Notes: generated by a model not told the origin, from the sequence alone. DNA of 64,000 nucleotides from Cyanobacterium sp. HL-69 (GCA_002813895.1 CP024912.1:496001-560000), one strand, 5' to 3'; counted from the first letter of the stretch, positions 27,161 through 36,391 are shown. Made by a program: numbers and translations.

Positions 27161-28078
27161 ATGACGGAATCTATTTTATATACATCAATCCCCCGATCTG
27201 CACAACCTAGCAAACCGATAAAATGGGTGTTATGGTTAGTGTGGAAAATGGCGATCGCAACTTTGCTTTTAATGGCTATTGGGGTAGCTACCAGAGTAAT
27301 GAATGCAGGGTTAGCCTGTCCAGATTGGCCCCTTTGTTATGGGCAGGTAGTACCCACCAAACAGATGAATTTACAGGTATTCCTAGAGTGGTTTCATCGC
27401 CTAGATGCGTCATTTATCGGGCTAAGTGCGATCGCCCTTACAGGATTATCATGGTGGAAAAAATCAGCCCTACCCCGTTGGCTACCATGGGCATCCACTT
27501 TCGCCCTCGGCTTAATCGTCTTCCAAGGAATATTAGGGGGATTAACCGTCACTCAGCTACTTAGATTTGACATTGTCACCGCCCATCTAGGCACAGCCCT
27601 ATTATTTTTTGCCACCCTTGTATTTATCGGTAGTAAAATCAGCCCCTACCAAGGTACAGCCACCGTGGGCAACCTCAAGGGCATGAGTATTATTGCCAGT
27701 ATCCTTGTGTATGTTCAATGTATTTTAGGGGGTTTAGTAGCCAGTCAGTGGGCAGCCCATCAATGTTTGGCAGGAGGGCAACTCTGTTTTGTCATGAATA
27801 GTCACATCATCGGGATATTTCCCCCCACCATTGTCACCCTCTTAGTAATCATTTTCTCTTGGCGTACCCCTGCTTTGGCAGTAAAACTGAGAAACCTGGC
27901 CAAGATTATCTCCCTATTGCTGGTGAGTCAAATTCTTTTGGGGGTAGCAACCTTTTATCTTCACCTTCAAGTAGAGCCACTAACCATCGCTCATCATACC
28001 ATCGGAGCGGCCTTGTTTGGCAGCTTAGTATCTTTTAGTGTGTTTGCCAGTAGAGATTCAGAAGTAAGCTATCAATAA
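27161..28078 (+). CDS. ctaA: Heme A synthase CtaA (COX15 family)
   Basis: Oxidises the C8 methyl of heme O to a formyl group, giving heme A for aa3-type cytochrome c oxidase. The 305-residue protein has eight membrane helices in two halves. The conserved cysteine pair is in ACPDWPLC, the heme histidine motif in EWFHRLDA, and later histidines in VTAHLGTA, NSHIIG and IAHHTIG. ATG at 27161 is preferred to the TTG at 27152. ctaB follows 163 bp downstream on the same strand; ctaCDE are not here. Confidence 0.95.
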   Translation: MTESILYTSIPRSAQPSKPIKWVLWLVWKMAIATLLLMAIGVATRVMNAGLACPDWPLCYGQVVPTKQMNLQVFLEWFHRLDASFIGLSAIALTGLSWWKKSALPRWLPWASTFALGLIVFQGILGGLTVTQLLRFDIVTAHLGTALLFFATLVFIGSKISPYQGTATVGNLKGMSIIASILVYVQCILGGLVASQWAAHQCLAGGQLCFVMNSHIIGIFPPTIVTLLVIIFSWRTPALAVKLRNLAKIISLLLVSQILLGVATFYLHLQVEPLTIAHHTIGAALFGSLVSFSVFASRDSEVSYQ

Positions 28079-28241
28079 ATAAACCATAAAACATTATTTT
28101 GTCTTGCTTATTTTGATATTTTAGAAGTTTTCTATGGTCAATTTTTACCGTTAAAAGTATCCATAGCAAATCATTTTCAGTATATACAAACAAAGGCAAT
28201 TTTTATCACACATTAACCATCGATTCACAACAAAAATTATA

Positions 28242-29144
28242 ATGATTGGAACAAGTTTAAACTCTCGCAACGAAAATTTTAGGGAAGTAATTAAAAGTTA
28301 TTATCTGCTTACAAAACCACGGATTATTCCTCTACTGTTAATAACTACTGCCGCTTCAATGTTTATCGCCTCCGAAGGAGATATTGACCCATTTTTATTG
28401 ATAATTACCCTCTTGGGAGGTACTCTGGCAGCGGCATCCGCTCAAACCTTTAATTGCATATATGATCAAGATATTGATTATGAAATGAAGCGCACCCGTA
28501 AGCGCCCTATTCCTTCAGGAAAAGTTCATCCCACCCATGCCCTTATATTTGGTATTTTACTTGGTGTGTCATCTTTCACTCTCCTTGCTGTGTGGGTAAA
28601 TCTTCTCTCTGCCCTCTTGGCAGTATCTGGCATTGTTTTTTATATGCTCATCTATACCCATTGGCTAAAACGTCATACTACCCAAAATATCGTCATTGGT
28701 GGTGCTGCAGGTGCTATTCCTCCCCTAGTAGGCTGGGCAGCGGTAACGGGAGATTTGAGTTGGAGTGCATGGGCAATTTTTACCCTCATCTTTTTATGGA
28801 CTCCTCCTCATTTTTGGGCTTTGGCTTTGATGATTAGCGATGATTATGCGGAGGTAAATGTGCCGATGTTGCCTGTGGTAGAAGGAGCAGAACCTACTGT
28901 TAAACAAATTTGGGTATATACTATCATTACGGTGGTATTTAGTTTTGTTCTGGTTTATCCTCTGCATACCTCTGGATTAGTATATCTTATAAGTGCGATC
29001 GCACTGGGTGGTTTATTTATCGCCAAAGCATGGGAATTACAAGAAAAACCAGAAGATAAGGATAGAGCAAAATCTATGTTTAAATACTCTATTCTTTATA
29101 TGATGTTGCTATGTACAGGCATGGTAGTTGATAGCCTAATTTAA
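28242..29144 (+). CDS. ctaB: Protoheme IX farnesyltransferase CtaB
   Basis: Attaches a farnesyl chain to heme B, making heme O, the substrate of CtaA. The 300-residue UbiA-family membrane protein has both Asp-rich motifs: NCIYDQDIDYEMKRT and the second around MISDDYAEVNVPMLPVV. KPRIIPLLLITTAASMF at the start is typical of the family. It follows ctaA on the same strand and together they make heme A in the cytoplasmic/thylakoid membrane. Confidence 0.96.
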   Translation: MIGTSLNSRNENFREVIKSYYLLTKPRIIPLLLITTAASMFIASEGDIDPFLLIITLLGGTLAAASAQTFNCIYDQDIDYEMKRTRKRPIPSGKVHPTHALIFGILLGVSSFTLLAVWVNLLSALLAVSGIVFYMLIYTHWLKRHTTQNIVIGGAAGAIPPLVGWAAVTGDLSWSAWAIFTLIFLWTPPHFWALALMISDDYAEVNVPMLPVVEGAEPTVKQIWVYTIITVVFSFVLVYPLHTSGLVYLISAIALGGLFIAKAWELQEKPEDKDRAKSMFKYSILYMMLLCTGMVVDSLI

Positions 29145-29273
29145 AACTGTTATTTGGCACCGTGGAAGAAAGTCATTTTTTTGGGCATTTTTCTTCGGTG
29201 TTATGATAATTAAAAAGAAATAGTTAAATTAAAGAACTATTCGCTGCTGCCTGATATACCAAATTATTTCGCT

Positions 29274-30623
29274 CTAAAGAGTAAAAGTAAAGGCTTTTAA
29301 TAAGATACCGGGTAGAAGACTACCACCAAGAGAGCGATTTCCGTAAGTGCCAATATTAGGAATAAACTCTTGAAAATCAGTTAAATCAACGAGATTATCG
29401 CCAAAAATTTGGCTCATAAAATCATCAAATCGTAAATCTTTGATAGTTGCGACTATTTTGCCATTTTCTACCCAAAAACAACCATAACGAGTCATGCCCG
29501 TTACTCTACCACTAGGGCGATCGCTCCAATTAAGATAGTGTAAATTAGAAATATATAATCCTGTACCTATGGCAGATAAAATATTCTCCGATTTAAGGTT
29601 TCCTGCTAGTATTTCGGGCGATCGCAACGTTTCACCCCCATTCGCTCCATTTTCCCTCAAGCCATACTCCTTCGCCGTACGACTATTAATTAGAGTATTG
29701 ACCAATTTTCCCCCTTGAAATAAAGGCAAACATAAAGGAGAAATTTCCCCAAAATTATTAAACCGAGGCACACTACCCCCCGCAAAATTTTCCTGCAAAC
29801 TAAACATCGGAGATAAACTTTTCCCCTTATCCCTCATGGCAGACAAAAAACTACCCCCCTGACGAATAGAAGCCTCTCCTATAGCCCCCCAAGAAAACAT
29901 ATGTAACAAATCAGCAACTGCCGCAGGGGCGAGATAAGTGCCATAAGAATTAGGTAAAACCTCATGAATAGGTAAATCCAATCGTTGCAATAAAACCCTT
30001 TCCCCCTCAATGTGCTTCCGAAAAAGCTCATCATCCCAACTACGCCCCGAATAACAACCCTTAATCGCCTTATCCCTTCCATTAATCAAAGAATAGTCCA
30101 CAAAAAAAGACTCCGTAGCAAACCAATGTTTTTGCCCCAAAGAATTATAATTTGCCCGAATCAAACTCCCCGACGCATAAAGCCCCGTAAAATCCAATCC
30201 CTGCACCACTGGTAAGATATGATTCACCGCCTCATCAGGATGAAGTAAACTTCCCTCATATACCTCATGGGAAGAACCTTGATTAGAAGGTAACACAATA
30301 TAAGGGTCTGGAGGAAGTTCAAAAATTTCTGCCCGTAAATAATCAAAAGATTCTTGGGCAACAGATAAATCAATCTCCTTATCTCCCGTCAAAGGAAAAT
30401 CAGCATAAGCAATTCTCCCCTCCGCAATCATCTTCATGGACACCAGCCCATCCACCACAATTCCTGTCTGTCTCACCTTAGCATTATTAAAACGAACAAA
30501 ATGACTATTTTCTGCCGTCAACTCAAAAACCAAATATTGGTCATTTGCCAATTGCCCTATTAAAGCAGTGCAGAGATAATCAAAAGACGTTTCCCAATCC
30601 TGAAGAGGAGATATTGTGGTCAT
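29274..30623 (-). CDS. TldD/PmbA-family protein, PmbA (TldE)-like
   Basis: A 449-residue member of the TldD/PmbA family. TldD carries an HExxxH zinc site; I see no such motif here, so this is more like the non-catalytic partner PmbA/TldE. Family features include FVRFNNAKVRQTGIVVDG near the N-terminus and GMTRYGCFWVENGKIVATI near the end. ATG at 30623 is preferred over the TTG at 30629. In other bacteria TldD-PmbA degrades unfolded or modified peptides. No tldD is adjacent. The SpoIID gene ends upstream of it and precedes it in transcription. Confidence 0.82.
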   Translation of the reverse strand: MTTISPLQDWETSFDYLCTALIGQLANDQYLVFELTAENSHFVRFNNAKVRQTGIVVDGLVSMKMIAEGRIAYADFPLTGDKEIDLSVAQESFDYLRAEIFELPPDPYIVLPSNQGSSHEVYEGSLLHPDEAVNHILPVVQGLDFTGLYASGSLIRANYNSLGQKHWFATESFFVDYSLINGRDKAIKGCYSGRSWDDELFRKHIEGERVLLQRLDLPIHEVLPNSYGTYLAPAAVADLLHMFSWGAIGEASIRQGGSFLSAMRDKGKSLSPMFSLQENFAGGSVPRFNNFGEISPLCLPLFQGGKLVNTLINSRTAKEYGLRENGANGGETLRSPEILAGNLKSENILSAIGTGLYISNLHYLNWSDRPSGRVTGMTRYGCFWVENGKIVATIKDLRFDDFMSQIFGDNLVDLTDFQEFIPNIGTYGNRSLGGSLLPGILLKAFTFTL

Positions 30624-30637
30624 TTCCAATATAAAAT

Positions 30638-31759
30638 TTATCTAGTTTGTAATCGAGAAAGTCGGGCATTTTGATAATAATGACCTAAAATTTGTTGATA
30701 ATTAATACCATTTTGAGCCAAATAATAAGTACCCCATTGACTTAAACCGATACCATGGCCAAAACCTCTTCCCGAAACTTGTACTCCCCCATTACCAAGG
30801 GAAACACGGAAAAGAGTGCTACGCAAATCTAAAGCCTGTCTTAAATCTGTACCCCTAACACTACGGGTGTTAGAATCTCCCACCACTCGCATAGATACCA
30901 CCCTACCTTGAGGAGTAGTTTTTTCTGGCACCATCGAGCGAATATTTCCCACTCCCCCCAAAGCGCTACTAACTTGATTGGGAGTAACGGTTTTATTCCA
31001 AGCAAATACAGGAGAAGTTTGATCATAATCTACCACCCCTCTAAGGTAAGGTAAGGGGGAAGTCCAAATATCTTCCACATTTTCCGTATGTCCTCCCGAA
31101 GAGGAATGAAATACTGCTAAAATTACTTGACCGTTATAAGTCATTACCTGACTAGCTGTTGCCTTAACGGCTTGGTGAGTAGTAGTGTATTCACTACTTA
31201 ATCCTTTATATACCTGAGTCCTCGTTGTAGTGTCAAGGTCATACAAAGAGTTACGGGAGTTATTTCTTTGATGGAGGGCATAACTACGGGCTGCCACTGC
31301 TTGGGCTTTGAGGGCTTCTTGGGGCCAACTGGGAATGGCTTCTGCCCCTACCACACTATATAAATAATCTTCCATGTCAACATAGTTAATGGCAGTAACT
31401 CCATTACCTTCCTTAACTAATAAAACTCTACCTCTATACCATTTATCCCCAATCCATACTACCCCATCTCCTGTGGGTTCTAACCAAATGCGATTAGAAT
31501 TCCATTGCCCTAAATTAACATTATTTCCATTGGCACGAACATTAAAAGAGTTTCTAGCGGCTACCTGCCCTAATACTGCACCATTGCCACCTTTTACCAC
31601 TGCGGTTGTCGAACTTCCGATGGGTAAACTGTTGGCACTTTTACGCACCATTACCCTTAATTCTAAGGCCGCTTGGGCGGAGTTAGAAAAGAGTATCATC
31701 CAGAAAAAGGCGATGATTCCTAGTTTTGATGCTAATTTAAGGGTCAAATTTTTCCACAT
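30638..31759 (-). CDS. SpoIID/LytB-domain protein
   Basis: A 373-residue exported protein. The N-terminal signal peptide (LGIIAFFWMILFSNSAQA) is followed by a SpoIID domain: INYVDMEDYLYSVVGAEAIP, ALKAQAVAARSYALHQR, FHSSSGGHTENVEDIW, and the ending GRGFGHGIGLSQWG. SpoIID proteins are lytic transglycosylases acting on denuded glycan strands; in cyanobacteria, which do not sporulate, the role is probably cell-wall remodelling. It is 14 bp upstream of the PmbA-like gene, so probably in one operon. Confidence 0.9.
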   Translation of the reverse strand: MWKNLTLKLASKLGIIAFFWMILFSNSAQAALELRVMVRKSANSLPIGSSTTAVVKGGNGAVLGQVAARNSFNVRANGNNVNLGQWNSNRIWLEPTGDGVVWIGDKWYRGRVLLVKEGNGVTAINYVDMEDYLYSVVGAEAIPSWPQEALKAQAVAARSYALHQRNNSRNSLYDLDTTTRTQVYKGLSSEYTTTHQAVKATASQVMTYNGQVILAVFHSSSGGHTENVEDIWTSPLPYLRGVVDYDQTSPVFAWNKTVTPNQVSSALGGVGNIRSMVPEKTTPQGRVVSMRVVGDSNTRSVRGTDLRQALDLRSTLFRVSLGNGGVQVSGRGFGHGIGLSQWGTYYLAQNGINYQQILGHYYQNARLSRLQTR

Positions 31760-31916
31760 AGTATCTCTTTTTTTTCGTATGGATGAGTGCTTGAGGTTAA
31801 CAAGTCATTTTACAACAATTCACTATATTTGACGCTTTTTCTTGAAAAATAGTTCAACAAGTTACCCCTATTAATTGGAAAGAGAAATAAGGAATGGTTA
31901 ATGGAGAAGAGATTAT

Positions 31917-32882
31917 CTACAAAAACTTTAAAGCGATATTGATACTATCACGAACAGATTGACCAGACTTTTGCAAAATTTCCTTTTCTTCAGGGGTTAA
32001 ATTAATTTCCAAAATTTGCTCAATACCTTTACAACCCACCCGACAAGGCACACCCAAAAATAAATCCTCTAAACCATACTGCCCTTGTAAATAAACCGCG
32101 GCAGTCAATAACCGAGACTGATTAAACAAAATAGACTCAATCATATAACAAGCCGAAGAAGCAGGGGCATAATAAGCACTACCCGTTTTGAGAAGGCGGA
32201 CAATTTCTGCACCTCCATCCCTTGTACGTTGAATTAGTTTATCAATGGTTTCTGGTGATAATAATTCGGTGATAGGAATGCCACTCACGGTACAATATCT
32301 AGGAATAGGCAACATTAAATCCCCATGTCCTCCTAATACCATTCCTTGCACATCGTGAATGGATACCCCCAATTCAAAAGCGATAAAGGTTTCTAGCCTT
32401 GCAGAATCCAACACCCCTGCCATACCCATCACTCTGTGAAAAGGCACATCACTGATTTTCCAAACTAAATAAGCCATGACATCCAGAGGATTGGTAACTA
32501 CTACATAAACAGCGTTGGGGGAATGATGGAGAGATTTTTGGGTGGCTTCGATTACTATTTTGGCATTTATTTTTAATAAATCATCTCTATTCATCCCTGG
32601 TTTTCGGGCAATTCCTGCGGTAATAACTACAATATCGGAGTCTTTGGTATCTGCATAGTCGTTAGTACCCATAATTTCGCAGTGGTGATATTGTAAACCT
32701 TGGGCTTCAGTTAAATCAAGGGCAATGCCTTGGGGCAAACCTTCGACAATATCGAGTAAACAAACATCTGCCAAATTTCTTTCGATGAGTCGTTGGGCAA
32801 GGGTACGCCCCACATTTCCTGCACCGATAATGGAAACCTTGGCTAGTTTGTTGCAGGATGAGAGATAGATGGATTCTGCCAT
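31917..32882 (-). CDS. mdh: Malate dehydrogenase, LDH-like type
   Basis: Interconverts malate and oxaloacetate with NAD. The 321 residues have the dinucleotide motif VSIIGAGNVGRTLAQRL, the MDH-specific loop GIARKPGMNRDDLL (Arg for malate rather than Gln for lactate) and the proton-relay histidine in MVLGGHGDLM. It is the LDH-like (homotetrameric) MDH group. ATG at 32882 is chosen because the reading upstream to 32930 would overlap ndhO. ndhO ends 11 bp upstream, so ndhO-mdh is one transcript. Confidence 0.94.
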   Translation of the reverse strand: MAESIYLSSCNKLAKVSIIGAGNVGRTLAQRLIERNLADVCLLDIVEGLPQGIALDLTEAQGLQYHHCEIMGTNDYADTKDSDIVVITAGIARKPGMNRDDLLKINAKIVIEATQKSLHHSPNAVYVVVTNPLDVMAYLVWKISDVPFHRVMGMAGVLDSARLETFIAFELGVSIHDVQGMVLGGHGDLMLPIPRYCTVSGIPITELLSPETIDKLIQRTRDGGAEIVRLLKTGSAYYAPASSACYMIESILFNQSRLLTAAVYLQGQYGLEDLFLGVPCRVGCKGIEQILEINLTPEEKEILQKSGQSVRDSINIALKFL

Positions 32883-32893
32883 GGTATTATTTT

Positions 32894-33112
32894 CTATTCT
32901 ACTATCTCTAAGTGATCGAGACGAAACCAAACGTTAGGGGTAGGGGTGTAAAATTTTACTAGGGCATATTCATCGTTTAAGTCAAGGATTTCTCCTTTGC
33001 TTTCAAATATGTAGCTAGGAAAACGGCTATCACTGGCTTTGGCTTCGAGACTGTTTTCTAGTTTTTCTCTGACGGCTTTAACGTAGGTTCCTTTTTTTAT
33101 TTTACCTGCCAT
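32894..33112 (-). CDS. ndhO: NAD(P)H-quinone oxidoreductase subunit NdhO
   Basis: A small subunit of the photosynthetic NDH-1 complex, specific to cyanobacteria and chloroplasts, on the peripheral arm. The 72 residues match the family from KIKKGTYVKAVREKLENSLE through FPSYIFESKGEILDLNDEY to VWFRLDHLEIVE. It is cytosolic and membrane-associated through the complex. It is the first gene before mdh on the minus strand and is divergent from mutL. Confidence 0.95.
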   Translation of the reverse strand: MAGKIKKGTYVKAVREKLENSLEAKASDSRFPSYIFESKGEILDLNDEYALVKFYTPTPNVWFRLDHLEIVE

Positions 33113-33177
33113 ACTATATTCTTTTTTATATTTGATAATTACTGACTATCAATATACCAAGAAACAATTGCTAAATT

Positions 33178-34845
33178 ATGCTAATCCAAAAACTTCCTAT
33201 CGATGTCATAAAATTAATTGCGGCGGGGGAGGTGATAGACTCCTTGACGGCGGTGGTAAGAGAGTTGGCGGAAAATAGTTTGGATGCGGGGGCTGGGCGT
33301 ATTGTTGTTAGTCTTAAGCCTGAGTTGTGGATGATTCAGGTGGCGGATAATGGCAAAGGTATGGATAGGGATGATTTGTTACTTTGTACTGAAGCTCACA
33401 CCACCAGCAAGATAAGGGATACCAAGGATTTACACCACATCAATACCCTTGGTTTTCGGGGGGAGGCTTTACATAGCATCGCCCAGCTAGCGGATGTGAA
33501 AATTGCTAGTCGGGTGGCGGATGATTGTGGTTATCAAGTTTTTTGCCATGATAATCATTGTAGTGCGATTACTCCCGTTGCGATCGCCTCAGGCACCATA
33601 ATCACGGTAGAAAATCTTTTTAGAAATATTCTTCTCCGTCGTCAGGCAACACCCCCTTTTAAACAACAAATAAAACAAATTCAAGTCTTAATTGGGCAAC
33701 TTGCCCTCTGTCATCCCCATGTAACTTGGCAACTATTTGTGAATGATAAATTGATACTCTATATTAATGGAAATGAACAAATAAAAAAAGTATTTTCTCA
33801 ACTGTCTAAAACTATTAACTATAACGATCTAACTTATCAACAAATAACAGTAAATACCCCCACCGAAAATAATCAGTCTTCCCTTGATATAGTTCTCGGA
33901 TTACCCGATCGCCTTTCGCGCCCTCGCCCCGATTGGGTTAAAATAGGATTAAATGGCAGAGTAGTAAAATCTCCTGAACTAGAATCAGCAATCTATTCAG
34001 CTTTTCATCGTACCCTAGGGCGCGATCGTTTTCCCATTATTTTTATCCATCTCAGAACTTCCCCCCAACAAATAGACTGGAATCGACACCCCGCCAAAGC
34101 AGAAATTTATCTACATAATATTGACTTTTGGCAAGAGCAAATTAAATCAGCTATCAACAATATTTTTAGAATAACTGACAATAACATCAATCAGCAAATA
34201 GAAAATAAAAGAATAGAAAATATATTCAAAGTTGCTGAAAATCAAACCCTTTATCAAATCGAAAAACAAGAAATAAAACAACCCCAAGAAAAAGCTCTTG
34301 GCTTAATCGATTTACAAGTAATTGCCCAATCAAGAAACACCTATATAGTAACTGAACATAGCCAAGGAATGTGGTTAATAGAACAACATATCGTCCATGA
34401 AAGAATACTATACGAACAATTGCAAGATAACTGGCAACTAATTCCCCTCCCTCAACCCATTATCCTCGAAAACCTTTTACCCAAACAACTTGAACAATTA
34501 ATTAACCTACAATTAGACATTGAAAGTTTTGGAGAAAACTTGTGGGCAGTGCGTAATATTCCTCAGATGTTAGCCCAACGAGATGACACCCAAGAAGCCC
34601 TTATGGAGTTGAGTTGGGGTGCTGATGTAGATAGTGCCATGGTTGCTGTTGCCTGTCGCAGTGCTATTCGCAATGGTACAAAATTGACTATTAATCAGAT
34701 GCAAGACATCGTTGATACATGGAAAATGACGAGAAATCCCCACACTTGCCCTCACGGACGCCCTATTTATCTATCCTTAGAAGAATCATCCCTATATCGT
34801 TTTTTCCGCCGTCATTGGGTATTGGGTAAAAGCCACGGCATCTAG
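33178..34845 (+). CDS. mutL: DNA mismatch repair protein MutL
   Basis: A GHKL ATPase that couples MutS recognition to strand removal. The 555 residues begin with KLPIDVIKLIAAGEVIDSL and ELAENSLDAG, and include FRGEALHSIA. The C-terminal domain carries the endonuclease-type motif as EQHIVHERILYE, where the consensus first residue is Asp and the fourth Ala, plus ACRSAIRNG and CPHGRP. The Glu at the first position is conservative, so endonuclease activity remains possible. It is divergent from ndhO. Confidence 0.93.
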   Translation: MLIQKLPIDVIKLIAAGEVIDSLTAVVRELAENSLDAGAGRIVVSLKPELWMIQVADNGKGMDRDDLLLCTEAHTTSKIRDTKDLHHINTLGFRGEALHSIAQLADVKIASRVADDCGYQVFCHDNHCSAITPVAIASGTIITVENLFRNILLRRQATPPFKQQIKQIQVLIGQLALCHPHVTWQLFVNDKLILYINGNEQIKKVFSQLSKTINYNDLTYQQITVNTPTENNQSSLDIVLGLPDRLSRPRPDWVKIGLNGRVVKSPELESAIYSAFHRTLGRDRFPIIFIHLRTSPQQIDWNRHPAKAEIYLHNIDFWQEQIKSAINNIFRITDNNINQQIENKRIENIFKVAENQTLYQIEKQEIKQPQEKALGLIDLQVIAQSRNTYIVTEHSQGMWLIEQHIVHERILYEQLQDNWQLIPLPQPIILENLLPKQLEQLINLQLDIESFGENLWAVRNIPQMLAQRDDTQEALMELSWGADVDSAMVAVACRSAIRNGTKLTINQMQDIVDTWKMTRNPHTCPHGRPIYLSLEESSLYRFFRRHWVLGKSHGI

Positions 34846-34931
34846 TTAGGGTTTGATAAAAAAGTGAAGTCGTGAGGGTAGTTAAAAATTTAGAATTAAA
34901 TTTTGAGAATTGCCCATTTTCCTGAAAATTG

Positions 34932-34957
34932 TGTAACAGATCATCTGTTTTTGTAAC
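34932..34957. promoter_or_regulatory. TGTAAC direct repeat and palindrome upstream of nblA
   Basis: TGTAAC occurs at 34932-34937 and 34952-34957, 20 bp apart (two helix turns), flanking the 15-bp perfect palindrome 34935-34949. GTTACA, the reverse of TGTAAC, is the HLR1 half-site, but the usual 10-bp spacing is absent. The palindrome could also serve as a weak mutL terminator, as it is followed by TTTTTG. Confidence 0.4.
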
Positions 34958-35080
34958 GTTTTAATAAAAAATCTTTACGAGATTTCACTTCTAGTGTATT
35001 GAGGTTAAATCCTTATTCATAAAAGGTTGTGAATGTTTAAGAGTAACTCATATGTCCAAAAACAGCATGAGTATAAGTAC

Positions 35081-35127
35081 TTATTGTTCAGAATGAGCAT
35101 TTATTTTCAGAATCCTATTGCTATGAT
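35081..35127 (+). promoter_or_regulatory. nblA promoter with 20-bp tandem repeat
   Basis: TTATTGTTCAGAAT (35081-35094) is repeated as TTATTTTCAGAAT (35101-35113), with TTCAGAAT copies 19 bp apart. A -10 box TATGAT lies at 35122-35127. The repeat occupies the -35 region and just upstream, which fits tandem binding of an OmpR-type regulator such as NblR or RpaB. Regulator identity is inference. The start codon is about 70 bp further on. Confidence 0.5.
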
Positions 35128-35195
35128 GGGGATAGTTATTCGTTCTGATAAATGCTTAGTTATTTAGGCACAATTATCACAAAATAAAGGAGTGT

Positions 35196-35384
35196 ATGAA
35201 AGTTATGAACCAAAAAGCACAACTATCCCTAGAACAACAATTTAATCTACGTTCATTTGAAACTCAGGTTGCTCAAATGAGTAGGGAACAAGCTAGAGAT
35301 TTTTTAATCAAACTCTATGAACAAATGCTCGTTAGGGAAAATATGTATAAAGACGTACTCAAGCACCAGTGGGGCTTAGAGTAA
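35196..35384 (+). CDS. nblA: Phycobilisome degradation protein NblA
   Basis: A small adaptor that brings phycobiliproteins to Clp protease during nutrient starvation. The 62 residues match the family: LSLEQQFNLRSFETQVAQMS, then REQARDFLIKLYEQMLVREN, ending HQWGLE. ATG at 35196 has an AAAGGAG ribosome-binding site; a second ATG lies three codons later. It is monocistronic. The long upstream region has tandem repeats consistent with starvation regulation. sipA, encoding a partner of the NblS kinase that controls nblA, is about 7 kb away. Confidence 0.96.
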   Translation: MKVMNQKAQLSLEQQFNLRSFETQVAQMSREQARDFLIKLYEQMLVRENMYKDVLKHQWGLE

Positions 35385-35532
35385 TTGCTATTGATTAATT
35401 TGTGTTTCATACACCTCCTTCTCTTGCTGGTTTCAGATAGTGAAAAAAGCTGGGGATGTTGGGGTTTTTTTTAATCTAAAAACAATAAATTAGTCATCGT
35501 CTATACTACAGTTATTGTTCTCAAAATTTATC

Positions 35533-36381
35533 TTATTTACTAAAGTTAATTAAGAATGGTTGTCCGTCTAATTTACCGTTTGCCATTAAATTGTTAATAG
35601 AATTATTCGCTCCATATTCTAGTTTTAATAAACCTTCAGCGTCCGCCATTCCCGATGAGGTTAGCTGGATGTTAATGGTGTAAGCGTCTTGGTGGGAGAC
35701 TTCGCCACGAAAGTTAAAAATTGTATCATTACTGAGAGAAATTCCGATGGTGGCTTTATTATCTTCATCAATTTGTACCATCACGGAAGATATATTCTCA
35801 TTTTCTCTTCCTTCAAGGGTGAATATTCCTCTGCCTTGTTGTTGATAAAAGGGTATGTATTCGGAGGGTTGATTTTCTTGGGGGTTAGCATATTTATTTT
35901 CCCCAAAACTGATAGAAAATGCCTGAGAATCGAGGACACCATCCCCTTGTAACATGGTTATGGCGTTGTCTTGATGTTGCATGATTAAGTAACCTTCGGC
36001 GTCTGCCATGCCTGAGTTGGTGAGGGTGGTGATAATAGAATCATTATCTTGTTGGGTTTCCCCTGCAAATTCCATGGTGCGATTGTCGGCGAGGGTGATG
36101 ATGATTTCACTGGTATTGTCGTCTGCCATGGTGAAGGAAACGGCGGTAATTTCGACTGCTTCTCTGTTTTCTAGTTCAAAAATTCCTTGTCCCGAAGTTT
36201 GTAGGTTTAACTGTGAATTATCCACAAGGATGGATGTTTCTGAGGTGTCCGGGGTTTCGGTGATGGTTTCTTCTTCTGGGGGGTTAGTGGCTTGATTGAC
36301 GTTGTTTTCTAAGTCACAGCCTGGTAATAATAGGCTTGTGCTGAGGATGATGAGGAATGGATATTTGATAGTTTGTAACAT
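35533..36381 (-). CDS. Lipoprotein with two tandem homologous domains
   Basis: A 282-residue predicted lipoprotein: signal peptide with lipobox LLPGC (Cys22), then a Thr/Glu/Pro-rich linker. Two ~95-residue repeats follow. Both start GQGIF/GRGIF, contain TNSGMADAEG/TSSGMADAEG and end DSQAFSISF/DGQPFLINF. I do not recognise the family. An acidic, small-residue-rich beta domain duplicated within one protein suggests a ligand- or surface-binding role. It ends 151 bp downstream of the convergent nblA; the lpxB gene is immediately upstream on the same strand. Confidence 0.75.
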   Translation of the reverse strand: MLQTIKYPFLIILSTSLLLPGCDLENNVNQATNPPEEETITETPDTSETSILVDNSQLNLQTSGQGIFELENREAVEITAVSFTMADDNTSEIIITLADNRTMEFAGETQQDNDSIITTLTNSGMADAEGYLIMQHQDNAITMLQGDGVLDSQAFSISFGENKYANPQENQPSEYIPFYQQQGRGIFTLEGRENENISSVMVQIDEDNKATIGISLSNDTIFNFRGEVSHQDAYTINIQLTSSGMADAEGLLKLEYGANNSINNLMANGKLDGQPFLINFSK

Positions 36382-36391
36382 GGTATGTTGG

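Larger units (their letters stand above)
34846..35195. other. nblA upstream region
   Basis: A 350-bp spacer rich in repeats. It includes a perfect palindrome AACAGAT-C-ATCTGTT (34935-34949) between two TGTAAC half-sites, and a ~20-bp tandem repeat adjoining a -10 box (see separate entries). There is no gene, and no GTA-N8-TAC NtcA site was seen. The length suggests a multi-input promoter. Confidence 0.6.

Noticed and set aside
29158-29200. Inverted repeat after ctaB as a terminator
   Set aside because: CACC...GAAGAAA pairs with TTTCTTC...GGTG but with a 3-base bulge, a long T-rich loop and no T run afterwards; too weak to call.
32883-32930. N-terminal extension of malate dehydrogenase
   Set aside because: It would overlap the ndhO coding end and is not similar to MDH; the ATG at 32882 fits the family start.
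34846-35195. NtcA site (GTA-N8-TAC) in the nblA promoter
   Set aside because: I searched the spacer and found GTA and TAC only at wrong spacing (for example GTATAAGTAC).
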